27,295 nt of DNA from NCBI GenBank assembly GCA_038214135.1, contig JBBQSD010000082.1, positions 1 to 27,295 on the forward strand. The letters run 5' to 3'. Positions 10,768 to 17,241 of this stretch are shown piece after piece. Origin of the DNA: JANLSE01 sp038214135 (lineage in GTDB: Bacteria; Chloroflexota; Chloroflexia; Chloroflexales; Roseiflexaceae). The stretch's first letter is position 1. Every line of letters begins with the position of its first letter. Under the pieces are notes generated by a model. It saw nothing but the letters and a program-made list of their open reading frames with translations, was not told the DNA's origin and did not search any database. Position numbers and translations under genes: made by a program.

Positions 10768-12397
10768 AACACGCACCACCCGCGGCCCATCACTTTCGAG
10801 CCAGGTTTCACGGGCGGTGATCTGGAATACCCTGTTTGTGCCGCTGCGGATCATCGCCGAGGTGGTTGCAACGCTGCTGAAGCTGACGGTACTCTCGCCA
10901 GCGAGCTATGGTCTGCTGACACTGATCAACGCAACCAATAATGCACTTGGCACCTGGATCGATCTTGGCACGGGCCGGGCGCTCCCGAAATATATCCCAG
11001 AAACACTGGCAACCGGCGGGCCACGAGCCATGCGGCGGCTGGTTCTGCTGGTGCTCGGTACCCAGGCAACGCTGCTAACATGCATCGCAATCGGGTTTAT
11101 CGCGCTGCGCGATAGCTATCTTGGCGATCTACGCACCAAAATCCTGCGTGTCGAGGATCTGGCGGCCCAAACGCGGCTGCTGGCCTTCGTGAGCGATCAT
11201 GGAGGGCTGATTATTGCGGCAGTATTGGCTATGCTGCTGATGGGCATTGGCTATGATGTGCTGATGGCCTATCTGAGCAGCTTCTTCAAACAAAAGGCCT
11301 GGAATGGCATCGCACTGACGGCCAATCTGCTGCCACCATTATTGACCTCGGTGGCGATCCTGGCCAACTGGGATGTTGCTGGTGTGCTGCTGGCCGGTGT
11401 TCTGGCCCCAACAATTGCCACCAGCCTGGTGACATGGCAGGTGATTCGTCATTGGAACACCGAATTACAGATCCCCCATACACAAGCACCAGATAGCGCA
11501 CAGCCGGGCAGATTCGGGCTACCGCCTGGTTTCATTCGCTATTGTGCTGTTGCCTTTCTGATGACTGCGACGGATTTTCTGGCCAGTGCCGAATTTGTGG
11601 TCTTTTTCGTTGAAACGCTGGTGGCGGCGGCAATCATCAAAGCTGGTGTCTCGATTGTCAAAATGATGCTCAGTTATTTATATACGCCAATCGTTGGTGT
11701 GCAGATCCCGTTGTTCACTCGCGTGCGGGCTGGCGAGGGCGGAACGCTCAATGGAGCCTATCAGTCGATCGTGCGGCTGCAAGTGCTGTTATTTGTGCCT
11801 GGTGGGGTTGGACTCATGTTATTGGCGCAGCCAATCTTCGTGGCGCTGTTTCCGAAATATGTGACAGCAGCAGAATTGGTGTGGGTGCTAGTTCCCTGCC
11901 TATTTCTGGAAAGCCTGCTGATCACCGCGCATAATGCACTGAGCGTGTATGAGAAGCTGCATACAATCGTGATCTCACGTGTTCTGACCCTGATCAGCGT
12001 TCCGTTGGTACTGCTGCTCACGCCAGTATTTGGGCCGATTGGGGCAGCACTGGCCTTTGGAATAGCCCGTGTCGTCGCTGGGCTATGGGTCACACTCAGC
12101 GGGGTGCGCTTGCTTGGGCTACGCTGGCCCTGGCGGTTCACATTCCGGGTGCTCTTGGCCAGTGGCGTGATGGCACTGCCAGTGTTTGGACTCACGCTAT
12201 TAATGCCCGGTATCTCGGCGCAGGCCGAATTATTTGTTCGCTTGCGTGAGGCGCTGTTGTTAGCTGGCGTTGCTACTATTGGAGCCGTATGTTTTGTAGC
12301 AGTTCTGCGCCTCACCGGCGGGCTTGATCCACTGGATCGCGAGCAACTGGCCAAAACCAAACTGCCGCTCAAGAAGTGGGTATTGCGCGTTTTATAG
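10745..12397 (+). CDS. Polysaccharide/lipid-linked oligosaccharide flippase (Wzx/MATE superfamily)
   Basis: 550 residues with about 12-14 TM helices. The start of the fold (SRAVIWNTLFVPLRIIAEVVATLLKLTVLSPASYGLLTLINA) matches the RfbX/Wzx opening, in which the first helix is followed by an amphipathic segment and a 'S.A.YGL' motif. These proteins move undecaprenyl-linked sugars across the membrane. It overlaps the end of the methyltransferase gene, so the two are probably co-translated. A second ATG lies 12 bases in (MAPETR). Together with the GT-C-like proteins upstream it suggests a lipid-linked glycan pathway distinct from the synthase-type operon at 15700-25103. Confidence 0.82.
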   Translation: MKEHMAPETRTTRGPSLSSQVSRAVIWNTLFVPLRIIAEVVATLLKLTVLSPASYGLLTLINATNNALGTWIDLGTGRALPKYIPETLATGGPRAMRRLVLLVLGTQATLLTCIAIGFIALRDSYLGDLRTKILRVEDLAAQTRLLAFVSDHGGLIIAAVLAMLLMGIGYDVLMAYLSSFFKQKAWNGIALTANLLPPLLTSVAILANWDVAGVLLAGVLAPTIATSLVTWQVIRHWNTELQIPHTQAPDSAQPGRFGLPPGFIRYCAVAFLMTATDFLASAEFVVFFVETLVAAAIIKAGVSIVKMMLSYLYTPIVGVQIPLFTRVRAGEGGTLNGAYQSIVRLQVLLFVPGGVGLMLLAQPIFVALFPKYVTAAELVWVLVPCLFLESLLITAHNALSVYEKLHTIVISRVLTLISVPLVLLLTPVFGPIGAALAFGIARVVAGLWVTLSGVRLLGLRWPWRFTFRVLLASGVMALPVFGLTLLMPGISAQAELFVRLREALLLAGVATIGAVCFVAVLRLTGGLDPLDREQLAKTKLPLKKWVLRVL

Positions 12398-12448
12398 AGA
12401 AAGAATGTTGTTGGCGCAAAGCGGGGGTTTGAGGGCGAGGCACCGCTC

Positions 12449-12523
12449 GTGCGGATGTGGAGTGCGCAAGCCATGCGTGCGCTGCGGCAGCATGGCTGCC
12501 GCACTCCATACACGCAGCCGAAC
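12449..12523 (+). repeat. 75-bp double-hairpin element, copy A
   Basis: It matches the reverse complement of 17114-17188 at 70 of 75 positions. It contains two short hairpins: a GCGCAAGC/CAT-type stem, and GCGGCAGC-ATG-GCTGCCGC, which is perfect here. An outer 8-bp pair GGAGTGCG/CGCACTCC encloses both, so the whole could form a cruciform. It lies in the 204-bp gap between the flippase and pantothenate kinase genes. No transposase is nearby. Confidence 0.85.
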
Positions 12524-12601
12524 AATACCTGATTAAAATGTAAAAATTCATAGGCATGGTGCGAATGCCAATGGGTGCGGAAGTCTGAATCGGAGAATAC
12601 G

Positions 12602-13432
12602 ATGCATGTTGCGATTGACTTTGGAGCCAGTAATACCGATGCCATCGCTCGGATCGGCACTGAATTGCGGCGCTGGATGGTGCCGACCATCGGGAAGCCG
12701 AATGAGGCGCGGGTTCGGGCAGTGCTTGCCGCTGGTCGCATCGAACTCGCCGATGTCACCTGGATCGCGATGACAGGCGGTGATCGCAGTGCGCTTTCCG
12801 ATACCATCGCGGGAACGCCAATTCTATCGATTCCCGAGGTTGAGGCAATCGGGCGTGGCGGCCTGGAATTGGCCGGCGTTAGCGAGGCAGCCATCATCAG
12901 TGCAGGTTCCGGCACCGCCATCGTCGCTGCGCGGCCATCGGGATTCCAGCACATCAGTGGGACGGGGGTTGGCGGCGGGACGCTGGTTGGCCTCGCTCGG
13001 CTGCTGATTGGCACCGCTGATCCAGGGGTTGTCGATGCCTTAGCCCGCGCCGGAAACCATACCAGCGTCAATCTGACCATTGGCGAGATCATTGGTGAAG
13101 CAATCGGCAGTTTGCCGCCCGACACAACCGCCGTCAATTTTGGGCGATTGGCCCGCGAGGCCAGCACGCCAAATCGCCCCGATCTGGCGGCTGGCCTGGT
13201 CAATCTGGTCGGTCAGGTGATCGGTGTGGTGGCGATCAATGCCGCCCGCTCACAATCGCTTGAGCATATCGTGGTGATCGGGCATCTCGCTGATCTCAGC
13301 AGCGTCCGCACAACAATCGCACAGGTCGGTGAGTTCTATGATGCCCCAATCACCATTCCCCAGGGCGGCGGGTATGCTACTGCGCTTGGAGCATTGCTGG
13401 CGGCGGAGGCGCTGATGAAGATTAACGCTTAA
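12602..13432 (+). CDS. coaW: Type II pantothenate kinase (CoaW/Fumble family)
   Basis: 276 residues, BadF/hexokinase-fold ATPase type. Phosphate 1 motif is VAIDFGASNTDAIARIG (residues 3-19). SAGSGTAIV followed by ISGTGVGGGTLVGLARLLIG corresponds to the family signature 'GTG.GGGT..GL...L'. Adenosine-type motif is HIVVIGHLAD near residue 225. Type II enzymes phosphorylate pantothenate, the first step of CoA synthesis, and usually escape feedback by CoA. The ATG at 12602 is preceded by GGAG with a six-base spacer, which is preferred over an upstream in-frame ATG at 12575. It stands alone, flanked by repeats. An N-acetyl-sugar kinase of the same fold is the main alternative. Confidence 0.75.
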   Translation: MHVAIDFGASNTDAIARIGTELRRWMVPTIGKPNEARVRAVLAAGRIELADVTWIAMTGGDRSALSDTIAGTPILSIPEVEAIGRGGLELAGVSEAAIISAGSGTAIVAARPSGFQHISGTGVGGGTLVGLARLLIGTADPGVVDALARAGNHTSVNLTIGEIIGEAIGSLPPDTTAVNFGRLAREASTPNRPDLAAGLVNLVGQVIGVVAINAARSQSLEHIVVIGHLADLSSVRTTIAQVGEFYDAPITIPQGGGYATALGALLAAEALMKINA

Positions 13433-13788
13433 AGCGGGTTCGCAGCATCGCGTATCGAGTTGGCGTGGGCGTGCGGTACGCCTGCAACCTGGATCAGCAT
13501 CAATCAATCCCTCAGCCAATTGCACCACCAGGCTATCGATTACCAGTGGTTCGCGGGCGCCCTGAAAGGCGCTGGTGATTGCTGTGGACAATTTCGGATT
13601 GATTCACGACTGGACTGCGAACAAACGGCAATGTACAGGCATGGCCCGCTGAAGCTGTTCGGCGAACAGGTGCCACGCCACTACCGCGTTGTCGATCCGC
13701 GCACCGGTGTAGTGCTGCGCGAAGGGACGCGAGCCTCCGCCGACGAATGGATCCTCGATGATGGTGGCGGGCCACGCATCTATATCTG
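13433..13788 (-). other. Gene-free stretch, possible out-of-frame remnant of the kinase ectodomain
   Basis: No confident gene. On the minus strand a frame shifted relative to the kinase end continues with protein-like sequence (LLVADIDAWPATIIEDPF, then FAQHYTGARIDNAVVAWHLF) to a TGA at 13604-13606. After that stop the same frame carries GAREPLVIDSLVVQLAEGL. The kinase itself ends four residues after its TM helix (LPCS), with the stop next to a CCC run. A plus-strand frame over 13460-13891 also looks partly protein-like, so the reading is uncertain. Confidence 0.3.
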
Positions 13789-14907
13789 CTACGAGCAGGG
13801 TAGTTGCAGTGCCAAGCCAAGCACAACAATCGCCGCCAGCACCAGAGCTACAAGAGCGGCATATGCATATCGACCAAACTCTGGCACATGATCCGGGTTC
13901 AACCCGATTGGTGTGCTGCTATCAATTGGCGCTGGCCCAGCGATGCGCGGCAGAGATTCTGTGCGTGGCAATATTCCTTGTGGCATTTCTAGCAGCCTGG
14001 TCGAAATCTCGTGGGTCTGATGTGGATCAACGGTACGCAGCGAACGCTGTGGTGGCTCGATCAGCTTTTGCACTGCCCGATCAGGTATCATTGCGCCTCT
14101 GATACAGCTGAGATTATAGGCCATCTCGGCTGCCGTCTGGTAGCGCGCGTTGGGATCTTTGGCAAGTGCCTTGAGCAGGAACACCTCAAGCGGCTCGGGA
14201 ATATCGGGTCGGATGCTGCGCGGCGGTGGTGGCGGCTCGTGGATATGTTTCAGGAGCGTAGCAATTGGCGAGAACGCATCAAACGGCACCCGCCCAGTAG
14301 CGATCTCATAGAGCATCACCCCAACTGAATAGAGATCAGAGCGTTCATCGGCTGCATGGGTACTCGCACGCTCAGGTGCCATATAGAGGGCAGTACCAAG
14401 CGCCTGCCCAGGCGGCGTAAGGCCGTGGCTATCGTCGATCAAACGGGCGATACCAAAATCGGCCAAGAGCGGCCAGTGTGGCTCTCCTATAAGCACATTA
14501 GAAGGCTTCATGTCACGGTGAATCATGCCTTTACGATGGGCATATTCGAGCGCACCAAATAATAGTTCGATCACCTTCAGCAGCTCAATACCATCCAACG
14601 GATTCCGGATCAGATCGCCAAGCGTCACGCTATTCTTGATATAGGGGGTCACAAAGTACAGCAACTCTTCATGCTCCCCATAATCATAGATTGGCAGAAT
14701 ATGCGGGTGCTGGAGCAGTGCAATTGCTTGAGCCTCGCGTCTGAAACGGATTTCAAATGGCGAATCGAGATAACCCAGAAGAACCTTCATTGCCACATGC
14801 CGATTGAGTGATGGCTGGTAGGCTTTGTAGATGGTCGACATACTGCTGCGTCCAATCACCTCTATAAGCTGATACTGACCTAAATAACTATTTGTTAAGC
14901 GCTGCAT
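13789..14907 (-). CDS. Membrane-anchored Ser/Thr protein kinase (PknB-type)
   Basis: 372 residues. The kinase domain occupies about 8-265. It has a glycine loop at VIGRSSMSTIYKAY, the ATP-binding lysine in VAMKVLL, HRDMKPSNVLIG (catalytic loop), ADFGIARL (DFG), GTALYMAPERA (APE) and SDLYSVGVMLYEIATGRVPF (helix F Asp), so all catalytic residues are present. A Pro-rich linker leads to one TM helix at about 350-370 (ALVALVLAAIVVLGLAL). The outside part is only a few residues, whereas such kinases often carry a sensor domain. The start is the second ATG (MQRLTNSY), since AGGGG sits four bases upstream of it. It is divergent from the FHA regulator with a 78-bp gap, so the FHA protein is its likely phospho-dependent partner. 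Confidence 0.9.
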   Translation of the reverse strand: MQRLTNSYLGQYQLIEVIGRSSMSTIYKAYQPSLNRHVAMKVLLGYLDSPFEIRFRREAQAIALLQHPHILPIYDYGEHEELLYFVTPYIKNSVTLGDLIRNPLDGIELLKVIELLFGALEYAHRKGMIHRDMKPSNVLIGEPHWPLLADFGIARLIDDSHGLTPPGQALGTALYMAPERASTHAADERSDLYSVGVMLYEIATGRVPFDAFSPIATLLKHIHEPPPPPRSIRPDIPEPLEVFLLKALAKDPNARYQTAAEMAYNLSCIRGAMIPDRAVQKLIEPPQRSLRTVDPHQTHEISTRLLEMPQGILPRTESLPRIAGPAPIDSSTPIGLNPDHVPEFGRYAYAALVALVLAAIVVLGLALQLPCS

Positions 14908-14921
14908 AGTTCCCCTTGGCA

Positions 14922-14949
14922 TTGCTTGTGCTACTGTACAAGCGATAAT
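14922..14949 (+). promoter_or_regulatory. Predicted sigma-70-type promoter for the FHA regulator
   Basis: TTGCTT (14922-14927) and GATAAT (14944-14949) are separated by 16 bases in an AT-rich gap. The -10 box matches consensus at five of six positions; the -35 box is weaker. It points toward the gene at 14986. Confidence 0.45.
14924..14943. promoter_or_regulatory. Inverted repeat in the divergent kinase/FHA region, candidate operator
   Basis: GCTTGT-N8-ACAAGC, perfect 6-bp arms spanning 20 bp, lies between the putative -35 and -10. A protein bound here would cover the promoter. It is an inference; no binding site of this family is known to me to match. Confidence 0.35.
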
Positions 14950-14952
14950 TCA

Positions 14953-14970
14953 TTTATCTATTCGTTTATC
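14953..14970 (+). promoter_or_regulatory. TTTATC direct repeats, candidate winged-helix binding site
   Basis: TTTATC occurs at 14953-14958 and 14965-14970, a 12-bp period, just before the ribosome-binding site. OmpR/PhoB-type winged helices usually bind tandem direct repeats about one helical turn apart, so autoregulation by the FHA-wHTH protein is possible. Confidence 0.3.
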
Positions 14971-14985
14971 CAGTGAGGAATGAGT

Positions 14986-15693
14986 ATGGCTCGAATACAA
15001 GCAGGTAGATTGATCCTGCAAAAAGAAGGCTCAGAGATCCACTTCCGACTTTCTGACAATGTAACAACCATAGGACGTTCCAAATCCTGTGCGATTTATA
15101 TTCCAGCCTCGACGGTCTCACGGGTACATGCACAGCTCGAAATCCAACACGACCGCTATCTCCTTGCTGATGCAAAAAGCGCAAACGGGACGTTTCTTAA
15201 TGGGGTAGCGATATCCTCGTATCAGCAACTCAATTCAGGCGATGAAATCTGGCTTGGTTCGAAAGAGGTGGAGCTGGTGTTTCACGACCCCGAGGAGACG
15301 CTGTCAATATCGCTCAACGATATTCCGCCACCGCTGGCAATTGATGAAAGCGCTCGTACCGTTGAGGTTTATGGCTTGAATACACAGCTTAGCCCGCTTG
15401 AGTATCGTCTGCTCATCTATTTGGCCCATAATTCTGGTATGGTATGCACACGAGAGCACTGTTTCTTGCATATCTGGGGCCAATCCTATGATCATTCGAC
15501 CTGTGAAGATGCACTGAATGCATGTGTTGCTAAGCTACGACGCAATCTTCGTGCCATCGCACAGATCACCAATCAGTCCCCGCCCCAGATTACGACGATC
15601 CAGCGCGTTGGCTTTCGGCTCGACACTGCTATTGCATTCGTTACTCGTACGCCTATGCCATCCCACAGGCTATGCGAGCTTGAAGTAGGCTAA
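14986..15693 (+). CDS. FHA domain plus OmpR/PhoB-type winged-helix transcriptional regulator
   Basis: About 235 residues. The FHA domain (about 5-95) has TTIGRSKSCAIYIP, SRVHAQLEI and SANGTFLNG, the Gly-Arg, Ser-x-x-His and Asn-Gly residues that bind phosphothreonine. The winged helix (about 115-215) has LSPLEYRLLIYLAHNSGMVCTREHCFLHIWG, EDALNACVAKLRRNL and the final wing TIQRVGFRL, typical of the Trans_reg_C domain. The domain order is FHA first, the reverse of mycobacterial EmbR. The start at MARIQAG is favoured because GAGG lies seven bases upstream; the ATG six bases earlier is too close to it. It is divergent from the Ser/Thr kinase and convergent with the last gene of the exopolysaccharide run (six bases apart). 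Likely role: phosphorylation-responsive gene control. Confidence 0.9.
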   Translation: MARIQAGRLILQKEGSEIHFRLSDNVTTIGRSKSCAIYIPASTVSRVHAQLEIQHDRYLLADAKSANGTFLNGVAISSYQQLNSGDEIWLGSKEVELVFHDPEETLSISLNDIPPPLAIDESARTVEVYGLNTQLSPLEYRLLIYLAHNSGMVCTREHCFLHIWGQSYDHSTCEDALNACVAKLRRNLRAIAQITNQSPPQITTIQRVGFRLDTAIAFVTRTPMPSHRLCELEVG

Positions 15694-15699
15694 CGGCGA

Positions 15700-17055
15700 T
15701 CAATTCGATAAATCTTTTTTAATATCGCCATCCTTGTTGTCGTAGATCTGATTGGCACCCTCCGAAACCGCCAATGGGTCTTCGCCCCGGAAGTAGATAC
15801 CGATCTGGTTTCGATAGATCTTATTTGCGCTTGTGATATGGTTGCCTTCACTTTTGAGATAGATCCCATAGCGCGTGTTTTCATAGATATCATTTGCTTC
15901 GACCGTATTTGCCGATGCCTCGCTATAGAATGCAATACCATCTTCCTGGTTATGATGGAGACGGTTGCTCGTAATAAGCATCCCTGTTGATTTCTGGCCG
16001 ATGCCAATACCAGCCTTGGCGTTTCGATAACTCTCATTCGCCCGAATCGTGTTATCGGAAGAATCATTCACATCGATACCTTCTAACCCATTCTCATAGA
16101 CGATGTTGTTTTCGACGAGATTATGGTTGGATTGCTGATACAGCACGATGCCATGCAGGGTATTGGCATATGAGCGATTATTACGAATGATGCTACCGGT
16201 GCAGCGCTCGGCGAGAATAATGCCATGCTTGCCGTTGTGGTGGGTTGTGTTGCCCTCAATCAGCAGATTGTGTGAATCGGTGTGCGGATCGATGCCATAC
16301 AGAATACTATGGTGTACCTCATTATTCCGAATGATCAGATCGGCAACCTGATAGGTGTACAGCCCATAGTAGTTGTAGCCAAGGCGGCTATTACTAACCT
16401 CGCCGGTTGTACCAGCGAGCCGATAGGCGACTCCATAGGATTCATTGGCGGCATAGCCGAGGTAATTCAGTTCCGCATTGCGGATCGTCATATAGGCACC
16501 ATTCCGCGCCAGAATAAAGCTACGCCCATCCTCATAGTCCAGGTCAACTGTATCGGCCTGTGGATCCCAGGATGTGACACACACCCCATCAATGGTGAGA
16601 TCACCGCCGATTGCTTTTAGCCACACAAAACGCTGTGCATCGCTAGAGAGCTTCAGCCGTTTTACCTCTGGTGCAGTGATCTGAAGGGCCGCACCATTCT
16701 TGATCAACAGATTGGCCGAGAGCAGCCATTCACCCGGCAGCGTCTCGCGGAGTGCATCTGGCTGTGCCAGCGTTTTGCTCAATGCGGGAAGCGTTGTTGA
16801 TATTCCTTGGGGAATAGTAATAGTGTTGGAGCCACGATCATATTCTGGCATACGATCTCCATTTTCCGGCCCAACTGCGGATCTAGGTTCCTGGCGAGCC
16901 TGTGTACCTGCTTGCTGGCCTGTACAGCCTGCTGATGCGGCAGCCGATACTGGGCGTAGACTAACTTCGCCAAAACTGCACCCATACAAGCCGCACGCCA
17001 GTATGAAACAGGCCAGTGATCTATAGCAAGATGTTTTAGTGAAAAAGGTATCCAT
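15700..17055 (-). CDS. Lipoprotein right-handed beta-helix, AlgG-like (mannuronan C5-epimerase family) candidate
   Basis: 451 residues. The lipoprotein signal is CFILACGLYGC, with lipobox Cys26. From about residue 150 on, repeated beta-helix coils (NNxVxxNxxxGI) fill the protein, the NosD/AlgG fold. AlgG-like marks are EWLLSANLLIKNGA (about 109), NYLGYAANESYGVAY (about 197), YNYYGLYTY (about 227) and YGIDPHTDSHNLLIEGN (about 253), with His258 and Arg284 26 residues apart. As I recall, the AlgG catalytic His and key Arg (DPHD motif, then a Ser/Glu-Arg) are spaced 26 apart. The fourth motif residue is Thr here, not Asp. The start is MDTFFTK with AAGGA upstream; the longer frame only adds translated repeat DNA. 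Last gene of the run. It could act on the polymer at the outer membrane face or bind or cleave it. Confidence 0.75.
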   Translation of the reverse strand: MDTFFTKTSCYRSLACFILACGLYGCSFGEVSLRPVSAAASAGCTGQQAGTQARQEPRSAVGPENGDRMPEYDRGSNTITIPQGISTTLPALSKTLAQPDALRETLPGEWLLSANLLIKNGAALQITAPEVKRLKLSSDAQRFVWLKAIGGDLTIDGVCVTSWDPQADTVDLDYEDGRSFILARNGAYMTIRNAELNYLGYAANESYGVAYRLAGTTGEVSNSRLGYNYYGLYTYQVADLIIRNNEVHHSILYGIDPHTDSHNLLIEGNTTHHNGKHGIILAERCTGSIIRNNRSYANTLHGIVLYQQSNHNLVENNIVYENGLEGIDVNDSSDNTIRANESYRNAKAGIGIGQKSTGMLITSNRLHHNQEDGIAFYSEASANTVEANDIYENTRYGIYLKSEGNHITSANKIYRNQIGIYFRGEDPLAVSEGANQIYDNKDGDIKKDLSN

Positions 17056-17113
17056 ACGAGAGAGATTCCTTGTATGCTGCGGGCTGGTGATCTTGTGCAT
17101 TTCATTGGGCAGG

Positions 17114-17188
17114 GTTCGGCTACGTGTATGGAGTGTGGCAGCCCTGCTGCCGCTGCGCAAGCATGGCTTGCGCACTCCACATCCGCAC
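17114..17188 (-). repeat. 75-bp double-hairpin element, copy B
   Basis: The reverse complement of copy A (12449-12523), with five differences. The GCGCAAGC-CAT-GCTTGCGC hairpin is perfect here, while the second hairpin has changes. It sits in the 186-bp gap between the TPR gene and the lipoprotein beta-helix gene. GC-rich repeat debris follows at 17190-17235. Confidence 0.85.
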
Positions 17189-17189
17189 T

Positions 17190-17235
17190 TCCCTCTCCCG
17201 GGCGTGGGAGAGGGGCCTGGGTGAGGGAGCATCCA
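17190..17235. repeat. GC-rich palindromic repeat, intergenic copy
   Basis: CCCTCTCCCGGGCGTGGGAGAGGGG followed by CCTGGGTGAGGG, the same family that is translated at 5743-5877 and 6948-7032. It lies inside the probable operon, just after the TPR gene's stop codon. Confidence 0.75.
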
Positions 17236-17241
17236 GCATAA

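Noticed and set aside
11761..13203. Minus-strand open frame of 480 codons across the flippase and pantothenate kinase genes
   Set aside because: It spans two well-supported plus-strand genes and a repeat element, and its Ser/Thr/Arg/Pro-rich composition is that of a shadow.
13460..13891. Plus-strand frame of 143 codons with protein-like parts
   Set aside because: It overlaps the end of the well-supported kinase gene on the other strand, has no good ribosome-binding site and no recognisable domain.
17056..17232. Longer N-terminus for the lipoprotein beta-helix (start at 17232)
   Set aside because: The extra residues translate the 75-bp element and a palindromic repeat and would bury the lipoprotein signal.
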